A stretch of DNA of 64,000 nt from Mesorhizobium qingshengii (GCF_027563465.1 NZ_JAPFQA010000001.1:186001-250000), one strand, 5' to 3'; counted from the first letter of the stretch, positions 33,176-42,429 are shown. The notes: generated by a model from the letters alone, not told the origin. Made by a program: numbers and translations.

Positions 33176-33414
33176 GCAAAGCCGAAATCAAGTCGCCGCT
33201 GCCAGGCATGTTCTACCGCAGGCCGTCGCCGGACAGCGCGCCGTTCAAGAACGATGGCGACGCCGTTTCCGCCGCCGATGTGATCGGCATTGTCGAGGTG
33301 ATGAAGTCTTTCCATGAAGTGACGGCCGGCATCGACGGCAAGGCGATCCGTTTTCTCGTCGACGATGCCGATGCGGTCATGGCCGGCCAGGCGCTTGCCG
33401 AGGTCGAGGCATGA
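33172..33414 (+). CDS. Small biotin carboxyl carrier protein
   Basis: The 80-residue protein reads [20 protein letters not shown] at its start and has the biotinylation motif EVMKSF, with Lys45 as the biotin acceptor, and [12 protein letters not shown] at its end. It is essentially a bare biotinyl domain with none of the long Ala/Pro linker of AccB. It sits between pxpA and the biotin carboxylase gene with ATGA overlaps on both sides, so its stoichiometry is coupled to both. Its carboxyl group acceptor is probably a PxpBC-type carboxyltransferase. The gene is hidden inside a longer spurious frame. Confidence 0.88.
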   Translation: MSKAEIKSPLPGMFYRRPSPDSAPFKNDGDAVSAADVIGIVEVMKSFHEVTAGIDGKAIRFLVDDADAVMAGQALAEVEA

Positions 33415-34796
33415 CCATCAGTTCCGTCCTGATTGCCAATCGAGGCGAGATCGCGGTGCGGATCATCCGCGCGGCGAAGGCCCTGGGGCTGAGGACAGTG
33501 CAGGTGTACAGCCACGCCGATGCGGGCTCGCTGGCGGTGCAACTGGCCGACGAGGCGATCGACATCGGACCGCCGGCGGCGAAGAAATCCTACCTGAACA
33601 TCGAGGCGGTGCTCGCGGCGGCCAGGGCGGCGAAGGTCGATGCCATCCATCCGGGCTACGGCTTCCTGTCGGAGAATGCCGACTTCGCCGAAGCCGTGGT
33701 TGCAGCGGGAATGAAATTCGTCGGACCGGATGCTTCGGCCATCCGGCTGCTTGGCGACAAGGTGGTGGCGCGCCAGGTCGCGGCCAGGGCCGGCGTGCCC
33801 ACCGTGCCCGGCAGCGACGGGCGCGTCTCCGACATCACCGAGGCGGCGGCGATCGTCGCGCGCATCGGCTTTCCAGTGATGATCAAGGCGGCCGCTGGCG
33901 GCGGTGGCAGGGGCATCCGCATCGCACACACCCTCGAGGACTTCGAGCGTCATTTCCCGCAAGCTTCGGCCGAGGCTGCGGCGGCCTTTGGTGACGGCGG
34001 CCTTTACATCGAGAAGGTTATCGAGAAGGCGCGTCATGTCGAGGTGCAGATCCTCGGCGACGGCAGGAATTTCGTTCATTGCTACGAGCGCGAGTGCTCG
34101 CTGCAGCGGCGCCGGCAGAAGGTCTGGGAGGAAGCCCCGGCCGCCGGACTGCCGGCCGATGTGCGCGAAAGCCTGTGCGACAGCGCCGTCGCCCTGGCGC
34201 GCTCGGTCGGCTACAGCGGTGCCGGAACGGTCGAATATCTCTACGACGACGCCAGCCGCGACTTCTATTTCATCGAGGTCAACACCCGCATCCAGGTCGA
34301 GCACCCGGCGACGGAGATGATCACCGGTCTCGATCTCGTGCAGGAGATGCTGCGCATCGCCGGTGGCCAGCCTCTGTCGGTCAGGCAGGAAGACATTTCC
34401 ATTGCCGGCCACGCCATCGAATGCCGGATCAACGCCGAGGATCCGCACAGGGGTTTCATGCCCGGTCCTGGCACCGTCGAAACGCTCGTCGTGCCGCGGG
34501 GCGAGGGCATCCGCTTCGACACCATGCTGTTTGCCGGCTACACGGTGCCGCCCTTCTACGATTCGCTTTTGGGAAAGCTCATCGTGCATGGCTCCGATCG
34601 CGCCGCCTGCCTGGCGAAGCTGCGCACGGCACTTGCCGGTCTCAGGATCACCGGCATTCCGACGACGGTGCCGCTGCATCAGGCGCTCGCCGCCGATGCC
34701 GACGTGGCGGCGGGGCGCTTCCATACGCGTTTTCTCGAGGACTGGCTGGAAACGAAATTCGCCGCTTCGGCAGGCGGCGCGAGGGAGGTGGCCTGA
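33411..34796 (+). CDS. Biotin carboxylase subunit (AccC-like)
   Basis: The 461-residue protein has VLIANRGEIAVRIIRAAKAL at its start, AAGGGGRGIRIAHTLEDFER as the glycine-rich ATP lid, IEVNTRIQVEHPATEMITG with the catalytic Glu and Arg, and the C-terminal biotin carboxylase domain with AIECRINAEDPHRGFMPGPG. It carboxylates the biotin on the small carrier protein with ATP and bicarbonate. It is not likely to be the housekeeping AccC, since it lies in a catabolic operon and overlaps its neighbours by ATGA at both ends. Confidence 0.93.
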   Translation: MTISSVLIANRGEIAVRIIRAAKALGLRTVQVYSHADAGSLAVQLADEAIDIGPPAAKKSYLNIEAVLAAARAAKVDAIHPGYGFLSENADFAEAVVAAGMKFVGPDASAIRLLGDKVVARQVAARAGVPTVPGSDGRVSDITEAAAIVARIGFPVMIKAAAGGGGRGIRIAHTLEDFERHFPQASAEAAAAFGDGGLYIEKVIEKARHVEVQILGDGRNFVHCYERECSLQRRRQKVWEEAPAAGLPADVRESLCDSAVALARSVGYSGAGTVEYLYDDASRDFYFIEVNTRIQVEHPATEMITGLDLVQEMLRIAGGQPLSVRQEDISIAGHAIECRINAEDPHRGFMPGPGTVETLVVPRGEGIRFDTMLFAGYTVPPFYDSLLGKLIVHGSDRAACLAKLRTALAGLRITGIPTTVPLHQALAADADVAAGRFHTRFLEDWLETKFAASAGGAREVA

Positions 34797-35671
34797 TGAA
34801 GAACCGCTATTCATTCGGTGGCGACGAGCATCTCTTCGTCGAATGCGACGAGAGCATGTCGCTGGAGGCGTTCTTCAAGAGCCTCTCTATGACCAATGCC
34901 GTGCGCGACAGCCAGATCAGAGGCGTGACCGAGATATGCCCGGCGAACGCCTCGTTCCAGATCAAGTTCAATCCCGACATCATCCGGCCCGATGACATGC
35001 TGCGCGAGGTGCAGGCCATCGAAAGTGCGGCCAGCAAGACCGATCCGGTGATCGCCACCAGGATCATCGAAATCCCTGTTTTCTACCAGGATCCCTGGAC
35101 GCACGAGACGCTGATGCGTTTCCGCGAGCGGCACCAGGACCCGCAGGCCACCGATCTCGAATACGCCGCCCGCATCAACAATTACTCGACCGTCGACGAC
35201 TTCATCGCCGCCCATGCCGGCTCGCCGTGGTTCGTGTCGATGGTCGGCTTCGTCGCCGGATTGCCGTTCATGTACCAGATGGTCGACCGGCCGCGGCAGA
35301 TCCAGGTGCCGAAATATCTCAGGCCGCGCACCGACACGCCAAAGCTCACCATCGGCTATGGCGGCTGCTTTTCCTGCATCTATTCCGTGCGTGGCGCCGG
35401 CGGCTACCAGATGTTCGGCATCACGCCGATGCCGATCTTCGATCCGGAGCAGAAGACCAGCTACCTCCGTGACTTCATGGTGTTCTTCCGCCCAGGCGAC
35501 ATCGTCAAGTTCAAGCCGATCGGCCGCGAGGAATACGACCATACCGTCGAGGAAGTCGCCGCCGGCCGGTTTGCCCCGGCAATCAGTGACGTCACCTTCG
35601 ACCTGCGTGAATTCCAGAAGGACATCGACGGCTACAACGCCAGGCTGGAGGGTATGATCAATGGCCGTTAA
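34796..35671 (+). CDS. pxpB: PxpB-like protein (KipI family), biotin-dependent carboxyltransferase subunit
   Basis: The 291-residue protein starts with an ATG overlapping the upstream stop codon. It has an extended N-terminal region of about 80 residues, then the KipI/allophanate-hydrolase subunit 1 pattern with IPVFYQDPWTHETLMRF, MVGFVAGLPFMYQM, KLTIGYGGCFSCIYSVRGAG and MFGITPMPIFDPEQ. Family members pair with the KipA/PxpC protein to form a carboxyltransferase-like heterodimer. The usual PxpB is about 220 residues, so this one is about 70 longer. It overlaps the pxpC start by 11 bases. Confidence 0.85.
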   Translation: MKNRYSFGGDEHLFVECDESMSLEAFFKSLSMTNAVRDSQIRGVTEICPANASFQIKFNPDIIRPDDMLREVQAIESAASKTDPVIATRIIEIPVFYQDPWTHETLMRFRERHQDPQATDLEYAARINNYSTVDDFIAAHAGSPWFVSMVGFVAGLPFMYQMVDRPRQIQVPKYLRPRTDTPKLTIGYGGCFSCIYSVRGAGGYQMFGITPMPIFDPEQKTSYLRDFMVFFRPGDIVKFKPIGREEYDHTVEEVAAGRFAPAISDVTFDLREFQKDIDGYNARLEGMINGR

Positions 35672-36632
35672 GGTGCTCAATCCGGGGCTTTCGACCACGG
35701 TTCAGGATCTCGGCCGTCCCGGCTATTTTCATCTCGGCATCCCGATCGGCGGTGCCATGGACCGGCTGGCGCTGCGCGCCGCCAATCTGATCGTCGGCAA
35801 TGACGAGGGTGCGGCAGGTCTCGAGGCGGTGTTCATCGGGCCGCAGCTCGAATTCACCCGCGACGCGCTGATCGCGGTGAGCGGTGCCGACATGCCGATC
35901 AAGCTCGACGGCGAGGAGAAGCCGTCCTGGACCGGGCTGAAGGTCAAGGCTGGCCAGGTGCTGAGCTTTGGCTTCCTGAAGACAGGCGCGCGCATCTACA
36001 TCGCAATCGCTGGCGGCATCGACGTGCCGATCGCGCTCGGCAGCCGCTCGACCTACCCGATCGGCGCGCTGGGCGGCTTCAAGGGACGCGCCATCGCCAA
36101 GGGCGACGAATTGCCCGTCGGCAACGCCGGTTCCGGCAAGGAAGGGCAAAGCGTCCCGGAAGCCTTGCGTCGGCGACCGGGAATGCCGGCCGAACTGCGG
36201 GTCCTGCCGGGCCTCTATTGGCATCGCGTCACCGAGCAGTCGCATCAGAACTTCTTCGACGACCAATGGAAGGTGGCGCCCGAGGCGGACCGCATGGGTT
36301 ATCGCTTCCGCGGCGGCCGGCCGTTGCAATTCGTCGAACGCGACCAGCCGTTCGGGGCCGGCTCGGATCCCTCCAACATCGTCGACAGCTGCTACCCCTA
36401 CGGTTCGATCCAGGTGCCGGGCGGCACCGAGCCGATCATCCTGCATCGCGACGCGGTCTCGGGTGGCGGCTACTTCATGGTCGGCACGGTGGTCTCGGCC
36501 GACATGGACCTGATCGGCCAGCTGCAGCCGAACACGCCAACGCGTTTCGTCAAGGTCGACATGGACGGCGCGCTGAAGGCCCGCGCCGACCGGGCGGCAT
36601 TGCTCGACAGGATCAGGAGCGTTTTCAACTGA
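35661..36632 (+). CDS. pxpC: PxpC-like protein (KipA family), biotin-dependent carboxyltransferase subunit
   Basis: The 323-residue protein starts MAVKVLNPGLSTTVQDLGRP, the family hallmark, and has GIPIGGAMDRLALRAANLIV with the conserved GAMD motif, then AGGIDVPIALGSRSTYPIGA and DSCYPYGSIQVPGGTEPIIL. This corresponds to the second half of urea-amidolyase-type carboxyltransferase domains. With PxpB it would move the carboxyl group from biotin, or phosphorylate and open a ring in the biotin-free version. It ends the first half of the operon; the binding-protein gene follows 64 bp later. Confidence 0.88.
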   Translation: MAVKVLNPGLSTTVQDLGRPGYFHLGIPIGGAMDRLALRAANLIVGNDEGAAGLEAVFIGPQLEFTRDALIAVSGADMPIKLDGEEKPSWTGLKVKAGQVLSFGFLKTGARIYIAIAGGIDVPIALGSRSTYPIGALGGFKGRAIAKGDELPVGNAGSGKEGQSVPEALRRRPGMPAELRVLPGLYWHRVTEQSHQNFFDDQWKVAPEADRMGYRFRGGRPLQFVERDQPFGAGSDPSNIVDSCYPYGSIQVPGGTEPIILHRDAVSGGGYFMVGTVVSADMDLIGQLQPNTPTRFVKVDMDGALKARADRAALLDRIRSVFN

Positions 36633-36696
36633 CATTTGGGTAAGTGCGGCCGAACCGTCCTCGAGGCGGCGGCCGATAACAAGAAAGGGGAATGAC

Positions 36697-37764
36697 ATGA
36701 AAAATCTCGGAAGAATGATGCTTGTGACGGCGGCGACTTTGATTACCGGCGCCGCCTATGCCGCCGACTGGTATCCATACGACGCGGCCAAGATCGAGCC
36801 GCCTTTTGCGGCCGACGGCAAGTCGGTCGATGTCACCTACGTGCCGCTCGACAAGGCGTCGAAACCCTGGAACATCTGCGTCTCCTTTCCGCATATGAAG
36901 GACGCCTACTGGCTTGGTGTCGATTACGGCGTGGCGGAGGAGGCCAAGCGGCTCGGCGTCAAGATGAACCTGTTCGAAGCTGGCGGCTACACCGAGCTCG
37001 ACAAGCAGATTTCGCAGATCGAGGATTGCGTCGCCGCCGGCGCGCAAGCGGTCGTCATCGGCGCGATCTCCGCCGACGGCCTCAACAATCTCGTTTCGGA
37101 AATCCACAAGAAGAACATCCCGGTGATCGACGTCATCAACGGCATCTCGTCGCCGGACATCTCGGCGAAGTCGCTGGTGTCCTTCTACACGATGGGTTCG
37201 GAAGCCGGCGCCTATCTGGCCAAGAAACATCCGGCGGGCAGCGAAGAGGTGGAGGTGGGCTGGTTCCCCGGACCGGCGGGCGCTGGCTGGGTGAGCGCGG
37301 CGAACCAAGGCTTCCTCGACGCCGTCAAGGGCTCCGCGGTCAAGGTGCTGGAACCCAAGTTCGGTGACACCGGCAAGGAAGTTCAGCTGAAGCTCGTCGA
37401 GGACGCGCTGCAGGCCAATCCGAACATCCGCTACATCGCAGGCACCGCGGTGACGGCGGAAGCCGCGCAGGGCGTCATTCGCGAGCGCGGCCTGCAAGGC
37501 AAGGTCGACCTGCTCTCCTTCTACATGACGCCTGGCGTCTATGAGGGCATCAAGCGCGGCTTCATCCTCGCTTCCCCGGCCGACTCGATGGTCATCCAGG
37601 GCCGTATTGCCGTGGACCAGGCCGTCCGCATCCTGGAAGGCAAGGACTACATCAAGCACGTCGGTCCGAAAATCTTTGTTGTCGATCCGTCCAATATCAA
37701 GGACGTTTCGCCGACGAACATCTTGCCGCCGGATGGCTACAAGCCGGTCTTCAACGTGAACTGA
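36697..37764 (+). CDS. TorT/RbsB-like periplasmic binding protein
   Basis: The 355-residue protein opens with a signal peptide (MKNLGRMMLVTAATLITGAA) ending at AYAA. The mature part begins DWYPYDAAKIEPPF and carries NICVSFPHMKDAYWLGVDYG, EDCVAAGAQAVVIGAISADG and WFPGPAGAGWVSAANQG, which match TorT, the periplasmic component of the TMAO-sensing system, more than classical ribose-binding proteins. Here it is followed by an RbsA/RbsC-type ATPase and permease, so it is a transport protein. TorT similarity hints at a small N-containing ligand. A 12-bp hairpin follows. Confidence 0.87.
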   Translation: MKNLGRMMLVTAATLITGAAYAADWYPYDAAKIEPPFAADGKSVDVTYVPLDKASKPWNICVSFPHMKDAYWLGVDYGVAEEAKRLGVKMNLFEAGGYTELDKQISQIEDCVAAGAQAVVIGAISADGLNNLVSEIHKKNIPVIDVINGISSPDISAKSLVSFYTMGSEAGAYLAKKHPAGSEEVEVGWFPGPAGAGWVSAANQGFLDAVKGSAVKVLEPKFGDTGKEVQLKLVEDALQANPNIRYIAGTAVTAEAAQGVIRERGLQGKVDLLSFYMTPGVYEGIKRGFILASPADSMVIQGRIAVDQAVRILEGKDYIKHVGPKIFVVDPSNIKDVSPTNILPPDGYKPVFNVN

Positions 37765-37779
37765 TCGCGACAAGCGCTG

Positions 37780-37809
37780 TCCGGTTCCGCCAGGCAAGGC
37801 GGGACCGGA
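37780..37809 (+). repeat. 12-bp hairpin after the TorT-like gene
   Basis: TCCGGTTCCGCC pairs with GGCGGGACCGGA (one G-T pair) over a six-base loop, 15 bp after the stop codon and before the ATPase gene. There is no T-run. It has the same position as the hairpins at 23652 and 48984. Confidence 0.65.
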
Positions 37810-37825
37810 TCGACCGGGTTGGCAA

Positions 37826-39343
37826 ATGGACAACGCAAACACCCCACTGGTGGAAATGACCCGGATCTCGAAGGAGTTCCCCGGCGTCAAGGCTCTTGAT
37901 GGCGTCGATTTCAGGCTCCAGCGTGGAGAGGTTCATGTGCTGTTCGGCGAGAATGGTGCTGGAAAGTCGACGCTCATCTCGATCCTCTCCGGCCTCTACA
38001 GGCCGACATCCGGTTCGCTGCGCATCGATGGAGAGGAAGTCGACCTGCGCTCGGTCCATGACGCCGCCAGACATGGCATCGGCACGGTGTTCCAGGAATT
38101 CTCGCTGATCCCGACATTGCGTGTCTTCGAGAACGTCTATCTCGGCCGCGAGCTCAAGCGCGGTCCTTTGACCGACCGGCGCGCCATGGCCGAGGGTGCA
38201 CGCGCTTTGTTCCATGACCTGGGCTTCGAGATCGACATCCGCCGGCGCGTTTCCACTCTGTCGCGCGCTGAGCAGCAGATGGTGGAGATCGCAAAGGTGT
38301 TTCTTGGCAAGGCGAGGGTCCTGATCCTCGACGAGCCGACCGCCTCGCTCACCGAGAAGGAAACGCGCAAGCTTTTCGCCTTCATCGCCAAGGCGAAGGC
38401 CGACGGCGTCGGCATCATCTACATTTCACATCGCATCCAGGAATTCCGCGAAATCGCCGACAACATCAGCGTGCTCCGTGACGGCCGTCTGATCGGGACG
38501 GTGTCGGCGCGCGACACCTCCGAGAAGACGCTTGTCGAGTTGATGACCGGTCGGGCGATCGATCAGATCTATCCCGAGATCGGCCGCCAGCCGGATGGCA
38601 GGACGCTGATGACGCTGCGCCGGATGCACGGCGCCGGCTTTCATGGCGTTGATATCGACGTGCGTGCCGGCGAGGTCCTGGGGGTTGCCGGCCTGGTCGG
38701 CAGCGGCAAGTCGCGGATCTGGCGCAGCGTTCTTGGGTTGCAGCCGATCCGGTCAGGCACGGTCACGCTGAAGGGGCGCGACGTGACCCATGCGGCGACG
38801 AGGCATATGCTGCGCGGCGGCGTCTACTATTTGCCGCCTGACCGCAAGGGCGAGGGCCTGCAACTGGCGGCAACGGCACGCGAGAACATCAAGCTCAACC
38901 TGCTCGGCCGGGCCGAGATCGTGGGGCGCCTCGGAATTGTTGCGCCGCGTCGCGCCAGGGCATTGGCCGACAAGATTGGCGAGCGCGTCGGCATTGCCTC
39001 GGCCCATATGGGCCGCATTGTCTCGAAACTTTCGGGCGGCAACCAGCAGAAGGTGCTGTTCGGCAAGGGATTTGGCGAGGAGCGGGACATCTACATCTTC
39101 GATGAGCCGACGGTCGGCGTCGACATGGGCACCCGCGCCGCGCTCTACCGGCTGATCAAGGAGATCGCCGAGGCCGGCAAGGCGGTGGTGGTGATCTCCT
39201 CCGACCTGCCGGAGGTGATGAACCTTACGCACCGCCTGTTGGTCTTCTCGAAGGGCAGAGTGTCGGCCGAGCTCACCGGCACCGAGATCGCGGAGGAAAA
39301 TGTCCTGAAATATTTCTTTGCGGAGACGGGTATCCAGCCATGA
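37826..39343 (+). CDS. ABC transporter ATP-binding protein (RbsA-like, two ATPase domains)
   Basis: The 505-residue protein has in the first domain Walker A GENGAGKSTLI, a degenerate signature LSRAEQQMVEIAKVF and Walker B RVLILDEPTASLT. The second domain has LVGSGKSRIWRSVL, signature LSGGNQQKVLFGKG and Walker B IYIFDEPTVGVD, so it looks catalytically more complete than usual for this class. It serves the TorT-like binding protein and the permease whose start overlaps its stop (ATGA). Confidence 0.93.
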   Translation: MDNANTPLVEMTRISKEFPGVKALDGVDFRLQRGEVHVLFGENGAGKSTLISILSGLYRPTSGSLRIDGEEVDLRSVHDAARHGIGTVFQEFSLIPTLRVFENVYLGRELKRGPLTDRRAMAEGARALFHDLGFEIDIRRRVSTLSRAEQQMVEIAKVFLGKARVLILDEPTASLTEKETRKLFAFIAKAKADGVGIIYISHRIQEFREIADNISVLRDGRLIGTVSARDTSEKTLVELMTGRAIDQIYPEIGRQPDGRTLMTLRRMHGAGFHGVDIDVRAGEVLGVAGLVGSGKSRIWRSVLGLQPIRSGTVTLKGRDVTHAATRHMLRGGVYYLPPDRKGEGLQLAATARENIKLNLLGRAEIVGRLGIVAPRRARALADKIGERVGIASAHMGRIVSKLSGGNQQKVLFGKGFGEERDIYIFDEPTVGVDMGTRAALYRLIKEIAEAGKAVVVISSDLPEVMNLTHRLLVFSKGRVSAELTGTEIAEENVLKYFFAETGIQP

Positions 39344-40383
39344 CCATTCAGAGCAGCCGAACCGAGGATGCAGGGGCGCCGCGAACCCGCGCCAACATTC
39401 TGCTGGCGGCCATAAGATACGTGTTCCTGCGTGTCGGGGTGCTGCCGTTCTTCCTGGTCTTTTCGCTGGTCGTCTTCTCCCTGATCTCGAACCAGTTCCT
39501 GTCGATCCAGAACCTGACCAACGTCGCCAGGCAGTCTGTCTATCTGGTTCTGGTTTCGCTGGGTCAGATGCTGGTCCTCATCACCGGAGGTTTTGATCTC
39601 TCGGTTGGCACGGCGATCGCAATGACTTCGGTTGTGTCGGCGATGGCGATGGTCGCGCTGGCGCCGGTCATGCCGGACATGATCTGGCTGGCGATCCTGC
39701 TCGGCGCCGGTGCGGGACTGGGTGCCGCTCTGCTGATCGGGTGCCTGAACGGCCTCGGCATCGCCCAGTTCGACGTCTCGCCCTTCATCATGACCCTTGG
39801 CGTGCAGTCGGTCGGCGCGGGCATCGCGCTGTTCCTGACCGGCGGCGTTCCGATATCCGGACTGCCCTACGATTTCGGTAATTTCTTCGGCTTCGGGCGG
39901 GTGCTCGGCATTCCCGTGCCGGTGATGATCGCCTTGCTGGCGATCGTTGGCATCTGGCTCTTGATGAACCGAACGAAACTGGGTTCTCACATCTACGCGG
40001 TCGGCGGCAATGTCAGGGCGGCCAACCTCTCGGGCGTCAACACCAAGCGGGTGCTGTTCCTGGCCTATGTCCTGTGCGCGCTGCTGGCCTCTCTCGCCGG
40101 TCTTCTGCTCACGGCCCGGGTCGAGTCCGGCGAAACCAATCTTGGCGGCACCATCGCGCTGGAATCGATTGCCGCCTGTGTCATTGGCGGGGTTTCCCTG
40201 CGGGGAGGGCTCGGCCGTGTGGAGAATGTCGTTCTTGGCGCCTTCTTCATCGTGCTGCTGCAGAATGGCATGAACATCGCCCAGATCGGCTCGTACATGC
40301 AGATGGTGCTGCTTGGCTCGCTGCTGGTGCTCGCCGTGATCCTCGACCAATTCCGCTACCGCATGCTGGTTGGCGACCGCTGA
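39340..40383 (+). CDS. ABC transporter permease (RbsC-like)
   Basis: The 347-residue protein has about nine to ten hydrophobic segments and the family signatures GQMLVLITGGFDLSVGTAIA and, near the end, SIAACVIGGVSLRGGLGRVE. It is of normal single-permease length, unlike the fused one at 25268. Substrate is the same as for the TorT-like protein and probably the compound processed by the PxpABC/biotin enzymes. The start overlaps the ATPase stop. Confidence 0.92.
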   Translation: MTIQSSRTEDAGAPRTRANILLAAIRYVFLRVGVLPFFLVFSLVVFSLISNQFLSIQNLTNVARQSVYLVLVSLGQMLVLITGGFDLSVGTAIAMTSVVSAMAMVALAPVMPDMIWLAILLGAGAGLGAALLIGCLNGLGIAQFDVSPFIMTLGVQSVGAGIALFLTGGVPISGLPYDFGNFFGFGRVLGIPVPVMIALLAIVGIWLLMNRTKLGSHIYAVGGNVRAANLSGVNTKRVLFLAYVLCALLASLAGLLLTARVESGETNLGGTIALESIAACVIGGVSLRGGLGRVENVVLGAFFIVLLQNGMNIAQIGSYMQMVLLGSLLVLAVILDQFRYRMLVGDR

Positions 40384-40416
40384 CGGCAATCACTCAAACA
40401 CCGAAAAGGAAAGACC

Positions 40417-41016
40417 ATGATTTCCTCAACCTATCCCACGCTTGCAGAACAGGCCTTCTCTGGCCGCACGACGGCGCTCAGGAACGGTGTTCTGGCCATC
40501 GCCGGATCGCTGGCGCTGTGGCTGTCGGCCAAACTGCAGGTTCCGTTCTACCCAGTACCGATGACCATGCAGACCTTTGTCGTCCTGGTGATCGGAACAA
40601 GTTTCGGATGGCGGCTGGGCGCTGCCACAGTCGCTCTCTATCTCATCGAAGGCGCGCTCGGGCTTCCGGTTTTCGCCGGAACGCCTGAGAAAGGCATCGG
40701 TCTCGCCTATATGGTCGGTCCGACCGGCGGCTACCTCCTCGGCTATCTGCCCGCCGCGGCACTTTGCGGCTTCCTCGCCAGCCACGGCTGGGATCGCAGG
40801 ATCGTCACGACGGCGCTTTCCATGCTTTTGGGAACGGTCGTCATCTATGCCTTCGGACTTTCCTGGCTGGGCACCGTCGTTGGGTGGGACAAGCCGATCC
40901 TGGCCTGGGGCCTCACGCCCTTCGTCCTTGGCGATCTGCTCAAGCTGGCGCTTGCCACCGCGGTCCTGCCGCTGGCCTGGAAATTTGTTGGCCGGACGCG
41001 CGACGGCGATCACTGA
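40417..41016 (+). CDS. bioY: Biotin transporter BioY
   Basis: The 199-residue protein has six hydrophobic segments and the BioY patterns LQVPFYPVPMTMQTFVVLVI, EGALGLPVFAGT and MVGPTGGYLLGYLPAAALCG. BioY is the substrate-binding component of the ECF biotin importer. No ecfA or ecfT gene is nearby, so it either works with shared ECF subunits or alone. Its place in an operon with a dedicated biotin carboxylase and carrier suggests biotin uptake is matched to demand for this pathway. No separate promoter is obvious; it starts 34 bp after the permease. Confidence 0.94.
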   Translation: MISSTYPTLAEQAFSGRTTALRNGVLAIAGSLALWLSAKLQVPFYPVPMTMQTFVVLVIGTSFGWRLGAATVALYLIEGALGLPVFAGTPEKGIGLAYMVGPTGGYLLGYLPAAALCGFLASHGWDRRIVTTALSMLLGTVVIYAFGLSWLGTVVGWDKPILAWGLTPFVLGDLLKLALATAVLPLAWKFVGRTRDGDH

Positions 41017-41079
41017 AATTGCAATTGCCAGGGTTGCGCAGCGATCCTCAGATCCATCCGGCAGGGGGGACCCGATAGC

Positions 41080-41940
41080 GTGCCCGGACAGAATGGAGAG
41101 CGCTTCCATGCAGCGACGTCGCTGGCCGATGCGATAGCCGCTCTTGCCGATCGCGGGTCGGCTGGAGCAGCTCTTGCCGGTGCGACCTGGATCATGCGGG
41201 CCCCGCTCAGGCACGAGCGGCGGGACCTGTCCTATGTGGCGATTTCCAGGATCGACGAGTTGCGGCGGCTGGATATTCTCGATCGCGAGATCAGCATAGG
41301 TGCCTGCGTGACCCATGCCGAAGTGGCACGCTCGCTTGGGGCCCTGCCCGAATGCCGGGCGCTGGCGCAGGCCGCCGCCAACTCCGCAAATCCTGCAGTC
41401 CGCAACGTTGCCACGATTGGCGGAAATCTCTGCGCTTCGGCCTTTGCCGCGGCTGATCTGGTGCCTGCCCTGCTATGCCTCGATGCCGAACTCGAAATCG
41501 AAGGTGCGAAAGGGTCCGAACGGATGACGGTCAAGCGTTTCCTGGAGGTGAGGACAGATATCGAACCCGACCGTCTCGTCCGCCGCGTGATCGTTCCACG
41601 CACGACGCGGCGCTCGGTCCATATAAGGCTCCCGCTGCGCAAGGCAGGGGACTACCCCGTGGCAATCGTGAGCCTGGCTGCGACCTTGAACCCGGCCGGT
41701 GTCGTCGAAAGCGCCAGGGTGGCGGTGGGCTCGGTCGAACCCGTTGCGCGCCGCTGGGAGCAGCTCGAAACAAACCTTGTCGGCCAAAGCCTCGATCCAC
41801 GCCGCGCGACCGAACAAGCCGAGCGGTTTTGCGCAGATTTTCTTGGCCGCGAAGGCGTCGAGGCGCCTGGCTGGTACCGGGTGAAGGTGCTTCCCAGCCT
41901 CGTGCGCCGCGCCGTGCTCGCCCTTCAAGAGCAGTCCTGA
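41080..41940 (+). CDS. Molybdenum hydroxylase FAD-binding subunit (CoxM/XdhB-like)
   Basis: A GTG start at 41080 gives 286 residues. The FAD-binding patterns of the CO dehydrogenase/xanthine dehydrogenase medium subunit are AGAALAGATWIMR (a variant of the first glycine-rich loop) and NPAVRNVATIGGNLCASAFAA (second loop, TIGGN). It passes electrons from the 2Fe-2S clusters to NAD or another acceptor. It follows bioY by 64 bp on the same strand and precedes the small and large subunits, giving the order medium-small-large. Confidence 0.9.
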   Translation: MPGQNGERFHAATSLADAIAALADRGSAGAALAGATWIMRAPLRHERRDLSYVAISRIDELRRLDILDREISIGACVTHAEVARSLGALPECRALAQAAANSANPAVRNVATIGGNLCASAFAAADLVPALLCLDAELEIEGAKGSERMTVKRFLEVRTDIEPDRLVRRVIVPRTTRRSVHIRLPLRKAGDYPVAIVSLAATLNPAGVVESARVAVGSVEPVARRWEQLETNLVGQSLDPRRATEQAERFCADFLGREGVEAPGWYRVKVLPSLVRRAVLALQEQS

Positions 41941-41967
41941 AGCTCGTACCCGGAAGAGATCAAGCCG

Positions 41968-42426
41968 ATGTCCTTGCGTCTCGTGATCAATGGTGAAGAT
42001 CGAGTTTCGCGCGCCGAACCGCTCACGCCGCTTGTCGACGTGTTGAGGGACGAATTCCATCTGACGGGAGCGAAAGTCGCATGCCGCGAGGGCTTCTGCG
42101 GCGCCTGCACCGTCCACCTCGACGGACAGCCGGTCGTGTCCTGCCTGGTGCCGCTCGGCACGGTCGAGGGACGAGAAGTGCGCACGGTCGAATTGCTTGC
42201 GACGGCGGGCGAGCTATCGCCGCTGCAGCGGATCATGGAAGAGCACGACGTCGTCCAGTGCGGCATGTGCTTTCCCGGTATCCTGATGGTCCTCACGAGC
42301 TTCTTCCAGGAGCACCCGCGGGCCGAAAGGGATGAAATCAAGGCGGCGCTCGTCGGCAACATCTGCCGGTGCACCGGCTATGAGCACCTGGTCGATGCGG
42401 CCGTGGCGTTGGCGAAGCGGAGCTGA
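41968..42426 (+). CDS. Molybdenum hydroxylase 2Fe-2S subunit (CoxS-like)
   Basis: The 152-residue protein has the ferredoxin-type cluster motif ACREGFCGACTVHLDG followed by the Cys of SCLVP (residues about 40-65) and the second cluster motifs QCGMCFPGILM and NICRCTGYEHLVDA. These are the two [2Fe-2S] clusters of the xanthine oxidase family. It carries electrons from the molybdenum centre in the large subunit to the FAD subunit. The large-subunit frame starts three bases after its stop. Confidence 0.94.
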   Translation: MSLRLVINGEDRVSRAEPLTPLVDVLRDEFHLTGAKVACREGFCGACTVHLDGQPVVSCLVPLGTVEGREVRTVELLATAGELSPLQRIMEEHDVVQCGMCFPGILMVLTSFFQEHPRAERDEIKAALVGNICRCTGYEHLVDAAVALAKRS

Positions 42427-42429
42427 GCA

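Noticed and set aside
33213-34814. A 533-codon minus-strand open frame
   Set aside because: Antisense of the biotin carboxylase gene, whose motifs are complete; low-information composition.
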